Of a stretch of DNA of 7,699 nucleotides, positions 1 to 5,560 are shown in pieces. Each line of letters starts with the position of its first letter. The stretch's first letter is position 1. The notes beneath the pieces were generated by a model. That model saw only the letters and a program-made list of their open reading frames with translations. It searched no databases and was not told the origin of the DNA. Position numbers and translations under genes: made by a program. This DNA is from Candidatus Martarchaeota archaeon (GTDB lineage: Archaea; Micrarchaeota; Micrarchaeia; Micrarchaeales; CABMGC01): contig JAMCZF010000033.1 of assembly GCA_023485825.1 (NCBI GenBank), forward strand, positions 1 to 7,699, in the 5' to 3' direction.

Positions 1-86
1 GGCAGGGGGGGAGATTTGAACTCGCGCATCCGCTAAGGGAACGGGTCCTAAGCCCGTCGCATTTGGCCAGGCTCTGCCACCCCTGC
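1..86 (-). tRNA. tRNA-Leu, anticodon UAG
   Basis: Read on the minus strand this folds as a class II tRNA. The acceptor stem GCAGGGG (86 to 80) pairs perfectly with CCCCTGC (8 to 2). A D arm follows with the GCAGAGCCTGGCCAAATGC pattern. The anticodon stem ACGGG/CCCGT encloses the loop CTTAGGA, so the anticodon is UAG (50 to 48) and the tRNA reads leucine CUN codons. The variable arm is long (TCC/GGA stem), as expected for tRNA-Leu, and the T loop is TTCAAAT. No intron is seen. Two oddities: the T stem GCGAG/CTCCC has a C-C mismatch, and the discriminator base, the last base in the window, reads C rather than the A usual for leucine tRNAs. Whether CCA is encoded cannot be seen. It diverges from serS across 61 bp. 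Confidence 0.93.
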
Positions 87-110
87 ATGCCTTTTATCTT
101 TGCAGCAAGG

Positions 111-120
111 TATTATAATC
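111..120. promoter_or_regulatory. TATA element between tRNA-Leu and serS, probably bidirectional
   Basis: The only AT-rich, TATA-like block with correct spacing in the 61-bp gap is TATTATAATC. Its core ATTATAAT (112-119) is a perfect palindrome. The centre is about 29 bp from the mature 5' end of tRNA-Leu and about 32 bp from the serS ATG. Archaeal initiation about 26 bp downstream of the TATA centre would start close to both genes. A second AT block (ctataatta, about 128-136) lies too close to serS to be its TATA box. This is inferred from spacing only. Confidence 0.5.
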
Positions 121-147
121 GTATCATCTATAATTATTGCTGGTTCG

Positions 148-1458
148 ATGATCAACACGAAGTACGTTCGCGACAACATCGACGCGATACGCAAGTCAAT
201 GAAGAAGCGCAGGAGCGATTATCCGGTAGACGACCTGTTGAAGCTCGACGAGGAGTCGCGCAGCATCCAGACGCAAATGCAGGCCCTACAGGCGCGGCGC
301 AACAGGGGCAGCAGGGAGATATCCGAGGCGAAAAAATCCGGGAAAAAAGTCGACGAATCCATGGCGAGGGAGCTCGCCGAGGTAGGGAAAGAGATAGCAA
401 AGCTCGATGCCAGGGCTGCCTCGTGCAGGGCGAAGCTTGAGGGACTGCTCTGGAACATGCCCAATACTCTTGACGATGACGTGCCGTACGGGAAGGACGA
501 TACTGAGAATGTTGAGGTAAGAAGGCAGGGAACCATAAGGAAGAGGAAGATGCAGGACCATGCTGAGATACTTGAGGGCCTCGGTCTTGTGGACCTTAAG
601 CAGGCGGCGAAGGTGTCCGGGGCGCGGTTCTACTACCTCAAGGGCGACCTTGCGCTGATGGAGCAGGCACTCCTGCGCTTCGCGATAGACAGGCTCATGA
701 AGAACGGCTACGAGTTCATAACACCCCCATTCATGCTGAAAAAAGAGTACTACCGCGGCGCGACGGCGCTCGGTGACTTCGAGGAGCTGCTGTACAGGGT
801 AGCAGACACGAAAGAATCGGAGAACAGGGCAGGCTACGAAAAGCTCGAGGATGAGCTGTTCCTCATCTCCACTGCGGAACATGCCATAGCGGCCATGAAT
901 TCAGGCAGGGTGTTCGCTGGCAGCGAGCTTCCGGTGAAGTACGTTTCCGCGAGCCCGTGCTTCAGGCGCGAGGCGGGTTCCCACGGCAAGGACACAAAGG
1001 GCATATTCAGGACCCACCAGTTCAACAAGGTGGAGCAGTTCATAGTGTCGAGGCAGGAGGACTCCAAAAGGCTCTTCGACGAGCTTATGGCCAATGCCGA
1101 GGGACTGTGGAAGGAGCTCGGGATACCGTACCGCGTTGTAAGCATATGCACCGGCGACATAGGCACGGTGGCAGCGAAGAAGTACGACATCGAAGCGTAC
1201 ATGCCAGGCCAGGATAAGTTCCGCGAGGTCGTTTCGTGCAGCAACTGCACAGACTGGCAGAGCCTGCGGCTAGACATAAAGTACGACGAGAAGGGCGAGC
1301 GCATATACGCACACACCCTCAACAGCACCGCGATCGCTACCGGGCGCGCGCTTGTCGCCATAGTCGAGAACTATCTCACCGACAAGAACACCATACTTGT
1401 GCCTGACGCCCTTTTGCCGTACATGAACGGCAGGAGGGAGATAGGAGCCCGAAGGTGA
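148..1458 (+). CDS. serS: Seryl-tRNA synthetase, class II
   Basis: Cytoplasmic enzyme that activates serine with ATP and charges tRNA-Ser. The 436-residue length fits the common (not the methanogen-type) SerRS. Residues 1-105 are the N-terminal tRNA-binding region, rich in charged heptads and expected to form the long antiparallel coiled coil. The class II catalytic core follows: the motif 1 region around FITPP (190-194), the serine-pocket TAEH (242-245), motif 2 with CFRREAGSHGKDTKG (271-285) and the HQFNKVEQF segment, TGDIG (336-340), SCSNC (363-367), then HTLNSTAIATGRALVAIVENY (389-409) carrying the motif 3 arginine R400. The ATG at 148 is chosen because MINTKYVRDN aligns with the usual SerRS start; an in-frame TTG at 100 would add 16 atypical residues and overlap the promoter. 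There is no clear ribosome-binding site, so it is probably leaderless or nearly so. Stop codon TGA. Confidence 0.97.
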   Translation: MINTKYVRDNIDAIRKSMKKRRSDYPVDDLLKLDEESRSIQTQMQALQARRNRGSREISEAKKSGKKVDESMARELAEVGKEIAKLDARAASCRAKLEGLLWNMPNTLDDDVPYGKDDTENVEVRRQGTIRKRKMQDHAEILEGLGLVDLKQAAKVSGARFYYLKGDLALMEQALLRFAIDRLMKNGYEFITPPFMLKKEYYRGATALGDFEELLYRVADTKESENRAGYEKLEDELFLISTAEHAIAAMNSGRVFAGSELPVKYVSASPCFRREAGSHGKDTKGIFRTHQFNKVEQFIVSRQEDSKRLFDELMANAEGLWKELGIPYRVVSICTGDIGTVAAKKYDIEAYMPGQDKFREVVSCSNCTDWQSLRLDIKYDEKGERIYAHTLNSTAIATGRALVAIVENYLTDKNTILVPDALLPYMNGRREIGARR

Positions 1459-1500
1459 CGAGGTTTGGTGCGCATCGGGCGCTGCGCCGCATTCTCACAA

Positions 1501-1511
1501 AGATTTATACC
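1501..1511 (+). promoter_or_regulatory. TATA box of the Lrp/AsnC-family gene
   Basis: TTTATAC (1504-1510), preceded by the purine-rich ACAAAG as a possible BRE, lies about 35 bp upstream of the ATG at 1542. Initiation about 26 bp downstream would give a leader of roughly 8-10 nt that contains AGGGGAAGAGG just before the start codon. This suggests the regulator is transcribed separately from serS. Confidence 0.5.
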
Positions 1512-1541
1512 TTTTGCCGTTGATCTCTATAGGGGAAGAGG

Positions 1542-1973
1542 ATGGACGAACTCGACGAAGAGATTATATCCAGCGTTGATTCGGGGATCATAAAATCCAC
1601 AGCGCTGGCTAAGAAGCTCAATGCGCCGTTGTCTACGGTACACTTCAGGATGAAGAAGCTTGAAAAAGAGAGGATAATCAAGTACTACAAAGGCGAGATA
1701 GATTGGAGGAGGGCCGGTTTCGGCATCACCGCATACGTGCTTGTCAGCGTCGACACCAATCTGCTCAAGAACATGAAATACACCCAGGAAATGCTCAGGA
1801 AGGAACTCCTGAGCATAATCTACGTGAAGGAGGCCTACATAACAACAAGCGAGGCCGATCTCATCGTGAAGGTCATAGCCAAGGATACCACGCACTTCAA
1901 GGAGATACTGCTTGACTACATACAGGCAAAGAATGGCATAGTCAACACTAAAACGATGATTGTCCTTGGATAG
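1542..1973 (+). CDS. Lrp/AsnC-family transcription regulator
   Basis: A 143-residue protein of standard Lrp/AsnC length and architecture. Residues 1-50 form the winged HTH: LDEEIISSVDSGIIKSTALAKKLN, then the recognition helix PLSTVHFRMKKLEKERIIK and the short wing YYKGEIDW. Residues about 62-143 are the RAM ligand-binding/oligomerisation domain: AYVLVSVDTN, then VKEAYITTSEADLIVKVIAKD, then a helix and a final strand TMIVLG. In the usual 'TG..D' ligand loop the Gly is replaced (TTSEADL), so ligand specificity cannot be guessed. Such proteins bind DNA as dimers or octamers and often sense amino acids or autoregulate. The ATG is preceded by AGGGG (1531-1535). The end overlaps the next gene by 8 or 14 nt, so the two are almost certainly co-transcribed and probably translationally coupled. 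An asparaginase-family gene lies nearby, but no regulatory link is shown. Confidence 0.93.
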   Translation: MDELDEEIISSVDSGIIKSTALAKKLNAPLSTVHFRMKKLEKERIIKYYKGEIDWRRAGFGITAYVLVSVDTNLLKNMKYTQEMLRKELLSIIYVKEAYITTSEADLIVKVIAKDTTHFKEILLDYIQAKNGIVNTKTMIVLG

Positions 1974-2559
1974 CGGGATAGGCGACGACAATGAGGTTAT
2001 CAGGAGGACCAGTGCCGTTTACCTGACAGTCATACTCAGGTACAGGGATTACATAGAGAGCAGCGAGGCGCTCTACATTCCTGATCTCCCTAGGCTTATA
2101 GAGCCGGAGAATGTTGCTGTTGCCGCCCTGGCAGAAAGGATAAAATCCTCTTTTGATGATTATGACTATGACAGAGACTTCCAGGATGCGGCGGCAAAGG
2201 CCTATGAATATATAAAGGATTACGTTTCCACCATAGCGCTTCCGATACAGTTCTGGCAAAAGTCCAACGAGACACTGGACAACCGCGCCGGGGATTTCTT
2301 CGACAAATCGGTGCTGTTCTGCAGCGTCCTCGTTGCCCTGGGCTGCGCCGGCGCCCGGGTTGTACTCCTTCTCGACGGCAGCAGGGAGGTCGCCGTATGC
2401 TATGAGCTCAATGGCATAGTGACGGCATACAAATTTGATGAGAGCAGGGCAGAGAGGTTCGTTGACACGAAGTCCGTAGCCTCGTGGCTGCAGAAGCGCG
2501 CCGGCAAGGAGGACTCGCAGGGGTACTCATTCAACAATATGTCCTGCATAAACCTTTGA
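1960..2559 (+). CDS. Transglutaminase-like domain protein lacking the catalytic cysteine (putative pseudoenzyme)
   Basis: 199 residues if read from TTG 1960. An in-frame TGA directly precedes this codon, and the only other plausible starts are TTG 1966 and internal codons far downstream, so a TTG start is forced. GATGAT (1955-1960) could act as the ribosome-binding site for TTG 1966. The start overlaps the end of the Lrp gene. The central part resembles archaeal transglutaminase-like proteins: YIPDLPRLIEPE (39-50), the helix AAAKAYEYIKDYV (77-89), then FWQKSNETLDNRAGDFFDKS (98-117) and the helix VLFCSVLVALGCAGARVVLLL (118-138). The family pattern is 'W..peeTL..r.GDC.DKs.LL.sLLralG..ARvV'. Here the Cys position is Phe113 (codon TTC at 2296). 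The segment VAVCYELNG (144-152), where HAWVEV-type residues normally supply His, has no His. An Asp (D160) remains. No signal peptide or membrane segment is obvious. The domain call is pattern recognition; function is unknown. Confidence 0.7.
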   Translation: MSLDSGIGDDNEVIRRTSAVYLTVILRYRDYIESSEALYIPDLPRLIEPENVAVAALAERIKSSFDDYDYDRDFQDAAAKAYEYIKDYVSTIALPIQFWQKSNETLDNRAGDFFDKSVLFCSVLVALGCAGARVVLLLDGSREVAVCYELNGIVTAYKFDESRAERFVDTKSVASWLQKRAGKEDSQGYSFNNMSCINL

Positions 2560-2560
2560 G

Positions 2561-2570
2561 CGGCATGCCG
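2561..2570. repeat. 10-bp perfect palindrome after the transglutaminase-like gene
   Basis: CGGCATGCCG begins two bases after the TGA stop. It could be the base of a 3'-end structure or a protein-binding site. There is no T-tract after it, so a terminator role is not supported. The rest of the gap up to 2652 holds the asparaginase-family promoter. Confidence 0.4.
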
Positions 2571-2603
2571 GCGCTGACGCGAAAGTTATATTAATGTGGG
2601 GAT

Positions 2604-2614
2604 AGTATATTATT
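2604..2614 (+). promoter_or_regulatory. TATA region of the asparaginase-family gene
   Basis: AGTATATTATTTAC (2604-2617), with another AT block, GTTATATTAATG (2585-2596), just upstream. A TATA centre near 2608 would place initiation near 2634, just ahead of the ribosome-binding site at 2638. This argues that the GTG at 2596 lies in the promoter and is not the start codon. Confidence 0.45.
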
Positions 2615-2637
2615 TACACCCCACCGCAAACCCAGCG

Positions 2638-2644
2638 GGAGGTG
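2638..2644 (+). promoter_or_regulatory. Strong ribosome-binding site deciding the asparaginase-family start
   Basis: GGAGGTG is a full match to the archaeal anti-Shine-Dalgarno complement. It is separated by 8 nt from ATG 2653 and sits downstream of the alternative GTG at 2596. It therefore fixes translation initiation at 2653. Confidence 0.8.
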
Positions 2645-2652
2645 CAGGGATA

Positions 2653-3831
2653 ATGCCCACACAAAGACATATCGCATTGATTACAACAGGGGGCACGATA
2701 TCAAGCGTCAGCACCGCGCAAGGCATAGCCCCGAGGAAGGGCATGGTGGAGGGCATGCTGACTTCGGAGAGAATGGGCTACAAATTGCAGGAGGGCTCTT
2801 ACGTATCCGGGGACGGGAATGCCAAGATTGACGTAATAAGCCTGTTTGACAAGGACAGCACCAACATAGGGTTTAAGGACAGGGAGGTTATTGCGAGGAG
2901 TGTCTTCGATGCCCTGAAGGAATATGACGGCGTTGTAGTGACGCATGGCACAGACACGCTGGCAAACACTTCGCACAGCCTATCACTATGGCTGAAGCAT
3001 CCGCTTAAGACAGTTGTCATAACAGGCGCCTTCAAGACCGTCGAGGAGAACGACAGCGATGCGTGGGATAATCTGCGCGATTCGATAACTGTTGCATGCG
3101 AGGGGCTGTGCGGCGTGTTCGTCGTTTTCCACGGCAGGGTGCTCAGGGGCGAGACTGTATTCGAGAAGATAGAAGGGCAGAATGGGAGCGTGATAAAGAC
3201 ATTTGATAGCATGTTCGGCAGCGTGGCCCAGATGCAAGGGAACACGCCGCTCTACGCCAAGCCGCCGGTCGTCGGCTTCCCTGTTGACAGGGACACGATG
3301 CCGTTTCTCGACATAAGGCATGATGAGAGCGTGATCTACCTGACGCTTCCGATAAGCCCTGAAAAATTTATGAAGGTGGCCGAGACGTTCAACGGAATAG
3401 TCATCGAGGCGACAGCTTCGGGAGGGATACCCGATACATTGCTCCAGTACATTGAAAAGGTAGCAAAGACCAAGCCAGTAGTCCTAGGGCGCAGGTATGC
3501 GCCTAACCAGGAGGGGGGCGTATATGTGGTGGCCAGGGCCGCGGAGGAGACCGGAGTGATAGTGGGATCAGGGGTCCCGAAGTTCGACGAGGCCGCACTG
3601 TCGCACATCCTCGGACGCATCAAGGATGAGCAGCAGATGTGGAGTGCCGAGGAGAGAGTTAGGCACATCAAGGGCCAGTTCAATTACATCGTAGGAGAAG
3701 TCGTGAGAATGAGGGAATCCCTTCTGAAGGCGCCGGCCCTTAACGGGAACAGCATGGAGCTGTTTAAGGGGTTGGGCAGAAGGCTGAATAGGACTGCAAG
3801 TCCCGCCAAGAGAGTGATGAGGGCAGGCTGA
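2653..3831 (+). CDS. L-asparaginase / GatD-family amidohydrolase
   Basis: A 392-residue protein of the type I/II asparaginase fold, expected to hydrolyse L-asparagine to aspartate and ammonia. The catalytic threonines and partners are all visible: ITTGGTISS (10-18) with Thr15, DST (69-71) with Ser70, VVTHGTDTLANTS (95-107) with Thr100-Asp101, and Lys172 in VFEKIEG. Their spacing matches E. coli asparaginase II (T12, S58, T89-D90, K162). GatD, the archaeal Glu-tRNA(Gln) amidotransferase subunit, shares the domain but carries an extra N-terminal domain that is absent here, and no gatE is in the window. The 'DSTN' loop also looks more like asparaginase. The main domain should end near residue 335. 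The last ~57 residues form an extra charged tail (AEERVRHIKGQFNYIVGEVVRMRESLLK, then a basic GRRLNRT/AKRVMR end) of unknown role. The start is set by GGAGGTG at 2638. Confidence 0.9.
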   Translation: MPTQRHIALITTGGTISSVSTAQGIAPRKGMVEGMLTSERMGYKLQEGSYVSGDGNAKIDVISLFDKDSTNIGFKDREVIARSVFDALKEYDGVVVTHGTDTLANTSHSLSLWLKHPLKTVVITGAFKTVEENDSDAWDNLRDSITVACEGLCGVFVVFHGRVLRGETVFEKIEGQNGSVIKTFDSMFGSVAQMQGNTPLYAKPPVVGFPVDRDTMPFLDIRHDESVIYLTLPISPEKFMKVAETFNGIVIEATASGGIPDTLLQYIEKVAKTKPVVLGRRYAPNQEGGVYVVARAAEETGVIVGSGVPKFDEAALSHILGRIKDEQQMWSAEERVRHIKGQFNYIVGEVVRMRESLLKAPALNGNSMELFKGLGRRLNRTASPAKRVMRAG

Positions 3832-3840
3832 GAGCCTGCT
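3822..3840. terminator. Inverted repeat across the asparaginase stop codon, at the convergent junction
   Basis: GCAGGCT (3823-3829), loop GAG, AGCCTGC (3833-3839): a perfect 7-bp stem, extendable by a G-T pair. It includes the TGA stop and lies 11 bp from the stop of the convergent minus-strand small gene. It could form a hairpin at the 3' end of transcripts from both sides. No U-tract follows on either strand, so calling it a terminator is tentative. Confidence 0.35.
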
Positions 3841-3850
3841 TGCATCAATG

Positions 3851-3970
3851 TCAGCGCGTCCTTGACCTCTTCATGCGCTTCCTGGCTGCCTTCCTGAGCT
3901 TCGATTTGGCGACCTTCTTCCTGTAGTGCCTTCCTATTATCCTCCTCTTCTTGCTTACTGTTCTCTGCAT
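3851..3970 (-). CDS. 39-residue highly basic small protein, unrecognised
   Basis: A complete small ORF from ATG (3970-3968) to TGA (3853-3851). It begins MQRTVSKKRRIIGRHYRKKV and ends KRMKRSRTR. Of 39 residues, 20 are Lys or Arg, one is His and none is acidic, so it should bind nucleic acid, for example rRNA, or be ribosome-associated. It does not look like eL39 or the shorter eL41 as I know them, and I do not recognise the family. The ATG is 21 nt after the FEN-1 stop and in the same reading frame. GTGAT, a partial match to the anti-Shine-Dalgarno complement, lies 3 nt before the ATG. AGG/AAG codon preference matches the neighbours. It is the last gene of the MBF1 – FEN-1 cluster. A real gene is likely, but conservation must be checked; a basic stretch can also arise by chance. 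Confidence 0.62.
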   Translation of the reverse strand: MQRTVSKKRRIIGRHYRKKVAKSKLRKAARKRMKRSRTR

Positions 3971-3991
3971 GCGATCACGGCACTCAGTATT

Positions 3992-5050
3992 TCACAGCCA
4001 CTTATTTATGCCTTTCTGGCTTGGGCCGTTGCGCATCTCCACCAGTCTGTCAACATGCTTCGATATGCGCTCCTCGGAGAACCCGTGTTCGACGCACATG
4101 AACCTTGTCAGGCCAGCCCTGTCGGGCTTCGCGTCTTCTATCATTGATTCCAGCTTTTCTGCGGTCATCGCCGCCGTCTCCGGATTTTCGAAGATCCCGA
4201 TTACGCTTCCCAGCTCGTCCCTTATGTCCGTGCCGTATTTCTGCTTCACATACGAAGAGACGCCGTCTTGGGTTTTGTGCTCGCGCACTATCTTCAGCGC
4301 GGTCATCGGCCCGACCCTGTCCACGCCTGTGTTGAAGTCTGTGCCCACAAGAGCGCCGAGCATTATGAGCATGCGCTGGTCTATCCCGAGCTTCTTGAGA
4401 AGGTCGCCTGTGCATGCCCGCTCTATGCTAACGTTAACGTATACATTTCGGCCAGGAAGCTTCCTCCTTCCGGATATCGCAAGGTTCCTTATGACGGTCG
4501 TAGCCCCAAGCAGGAACGAATCGTAGTCCTGGCTCGCCGACGCATACACGATTCCGTCCCGGGTCATCCTGGCGGACTGCGCCTCGCCTTCGCCGGGCGC
4601 CTGGATCCAGGGTATTCCCATCATGCCCAGCAGTTCCTTTGAGCTGTCGACTATATCCCTGTCTATCCTTGTGCTCGCCATGGCGTATGTCCTGGCCTCC
4701 TCCACCATGCCCTTCTCAAGGGCCTCGCTCCAATGCCTCCTTGCCTCGTCGCGCCTGTGCATCCTCGCCTCGAGGGCCCGCTGCTTTAGCGCGGACGGAA
4801 TCCCGTCGAAGACAAACACGGGCTGGATGCGCGCCTCCAGCAGGTTCATGGACCTGTGGAATAGGCCGGACAGATGGCTCGTGACCCTTCCCTTGCTGTC
4901 GGTCAGCGGCGTGCCGTCGGGCTGGCGTATTATTGAAAGGAACTGGTATATCGTGTTGTACGCGTCTATTGCTATGGTCTTGCCTGACAGCTCGTCAAGC
5001 TCTATCCGTTCCTTGACCTCTGAAACGAGCTTGCCTATCTCTACTGCCAT
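3992..5050 (-). CDS. fen: Flap endonuclease 1
   Basis: Structure-specific 5' nuclease that removes 5' flaps during Okazaki-fragment maturation and base-excision repair, acting with PCNA. 352 residues, normal for archaeal FEN-1. All metal-binding acidic residues are seen: D29 (IAIDAYNT), D82 (FVFDGIP), E154 and E156 (APGEGEAQ), D175 and D177 (SASQDYDSFL), and D238 (LVGTDFN). The helix-turn-helix (H3TH) region is TGVDRVGPMTALKIV (241-255). The C-terminus QKGINKWL (345-352) fits the PCNA-interacting (PIP) pattern Q-x-x-I-x-x-W-L and lies exactly at the end, as expected. ATG 5050 is preferred because MAVEIGKLV aligns with the usual MGV start; GTG 5056 would add two residues. Residue 2 is Ala where Gly is typical. 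The gene follows the MBF1-like gene by 12 nt, so they should be co-transcribed. Confidence 0.97.
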   Translation of the reverse strand: MAVEIGKLVSEVKERIELDELSGKTIAIDAYNTIYQFLSIIRQPDGTPLTDSKGRVTSHLSGLFHRSMNLLEARIQPVFVFDGIPSALKQRALEARMHRRDEARRHWSEALEKGMVEEARTYAMASTRIDRDIVDSSKELLGMMGIPWIQAPGEGEAQSARMTRDGIVYASASQDYDSFLLGATTVIRNLAISGRRKLPGRNVYVNVSIERACTGDLLKKLGIDQRMLIMLGALVGTDFNTGVDRVGPMTALKIVREHKTQDGVSSYVKQKYGTDIRDELGSVIGIFENPETAAMTAEKLESMIEDAKPDRAGLTRFMCVEHGFSEERISKHVDRLVEMRNGPSQKGINKWL

Positions 5051-5062
5051 GCGCACCAGCGG

Positions 5063-5518
5063 TTACTTCAGGCCTGCCGCATCGCCGAGAGTGACGGGCT
5101 CGCTTCCCGGCCTCGCGTTGGTCTTCGGCAGCTGCTCCGGCACGGCCGTCAGCTTTATGCCCAGCTGCTTCTCGAGCTTCTTGATCAGCTGCGCCGGCGG
5201 GAGCATGCGCCCGTGCTCTACCCTGTTCAGCGTGCTCTCCTTCTCGTTTATGCGCTCCGCGAGAACGCTGAGGGGGAGCCCCATCTTTTCCCTGGCCATG
5301 CGTATCATGTCGCCGAAATCCTCCGCAAGCTCCTCTGCTATCGGGGCATCCTCCGCCTGCAAGGGGCCCTGCTTCCTGGCCTGGCCGGCATCCTGAGTTA
5401 TGGTGTCGACGATGTTCTTCCCCGCGGAACACTTCGCGCATGCGGTCATCTCTGCGCCCTCGACATCTATTATGTACAATGTGTCAGTCTTCCTACCACA
5501 TATCTCGCAATCATACAT
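5063..5518 (-). CDS. MBF1-like transcription factor (zinc ribbon + Cro/C1 HTH)
   Basis: 151 residues with the archaeal multiprotein-bridging-factor-1 layout. The N-terminal zinc ribbon has Cys4, Cys7, Cys27 and Cys30 (CEICG ... CAKC). A polar linker (about 31-62) follows, then a Cro/C1-type HTH (about 66-124: FGDMIRMAREKMGLPLSVLAERI, NEKESTLNRVEHGRMLPP, then a helix ending LEKQLGIKL). A flexible Pro/Gly-rich tail closes it. In eukaryotes MBF1 bridges activators to TBP; archaeal homologues are reported to associate with translation, so a transcription or ribosome-linked role is possible. The ATG is preceded at 5 nt by a perfect GGAGGTG (5530-5524 on the minus strand). It is first in the minus-strand cluster ahead of FEN-1 and the small basic protein, and diverges from the M50 protease gene. 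Confidence 0.93.
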   Translation of the reverse strand: MYDCEICGRKTDTLYIIDVEGAEMTACAKCSAGKNIVDTITQDAGQARKQGPLQAEDAPIAEELAEDFGDMIRMAREKMGLPLSVLAERINEKESTLNRVEHGRMLPPAQLIKKLEKQLGIKLTAVPEQLPKTNARPGSEPVTLGDAAGLK

Positions 5519-5523
5519 GCAGA

Positions 5524-5530
5524 CACCTCC
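5524..5530 (-). promoter_or_regulatory. Strong ribosome-binding site of the MBF1-like gene
   Basis: On the minus strand GGAGGTG stands 5 nt before the ATG at 5518. It fixes the start and shows that this transcript has a leader, unlike the divergent M50 gene. Confidence 0.8.
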
Positions 5531-5560
5531 TTCTTTGCCATTGTAAATTGCCCAGACAAT

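Noticed and set aside
100..147. TTG at 100 as serS start, adding 16 residues
   Set aside because: The extra residues are not SerRS-like, overlap the TATA region, and MINTKYVRDN at ATG 148 matches the usual N-terminus.
1468..1488. GC-rich imperfect hairpin after serS
   Set aside because: Stem needs two G-T pairs with a long loop, or a one-base loop; no T-tract directly follows. Too weak to call a terminator.
2596..2652. GTG at 2596 as start of the asparaginase-family gene
   Set aside because: It lies upstream of the TATA region at 2604-2614, while GGAGGTG at 2638 is ideally spaced for ATG 2653, where the domain begins.
3814..3831. GTGATGA...CTGA resembling C and D boxes of a guide RNA
   Set aside because: The boxes are only 7 nt apart inside the asparaginase coding end, with no C'/D' pair or terminal stem.
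4623..5396. Long plus-strand frame opposite FEN-1 and MBF1
   Set aside because: Ser/Arg-rich translation without recognisable motifs, entirely antisense to two well-supported genes.
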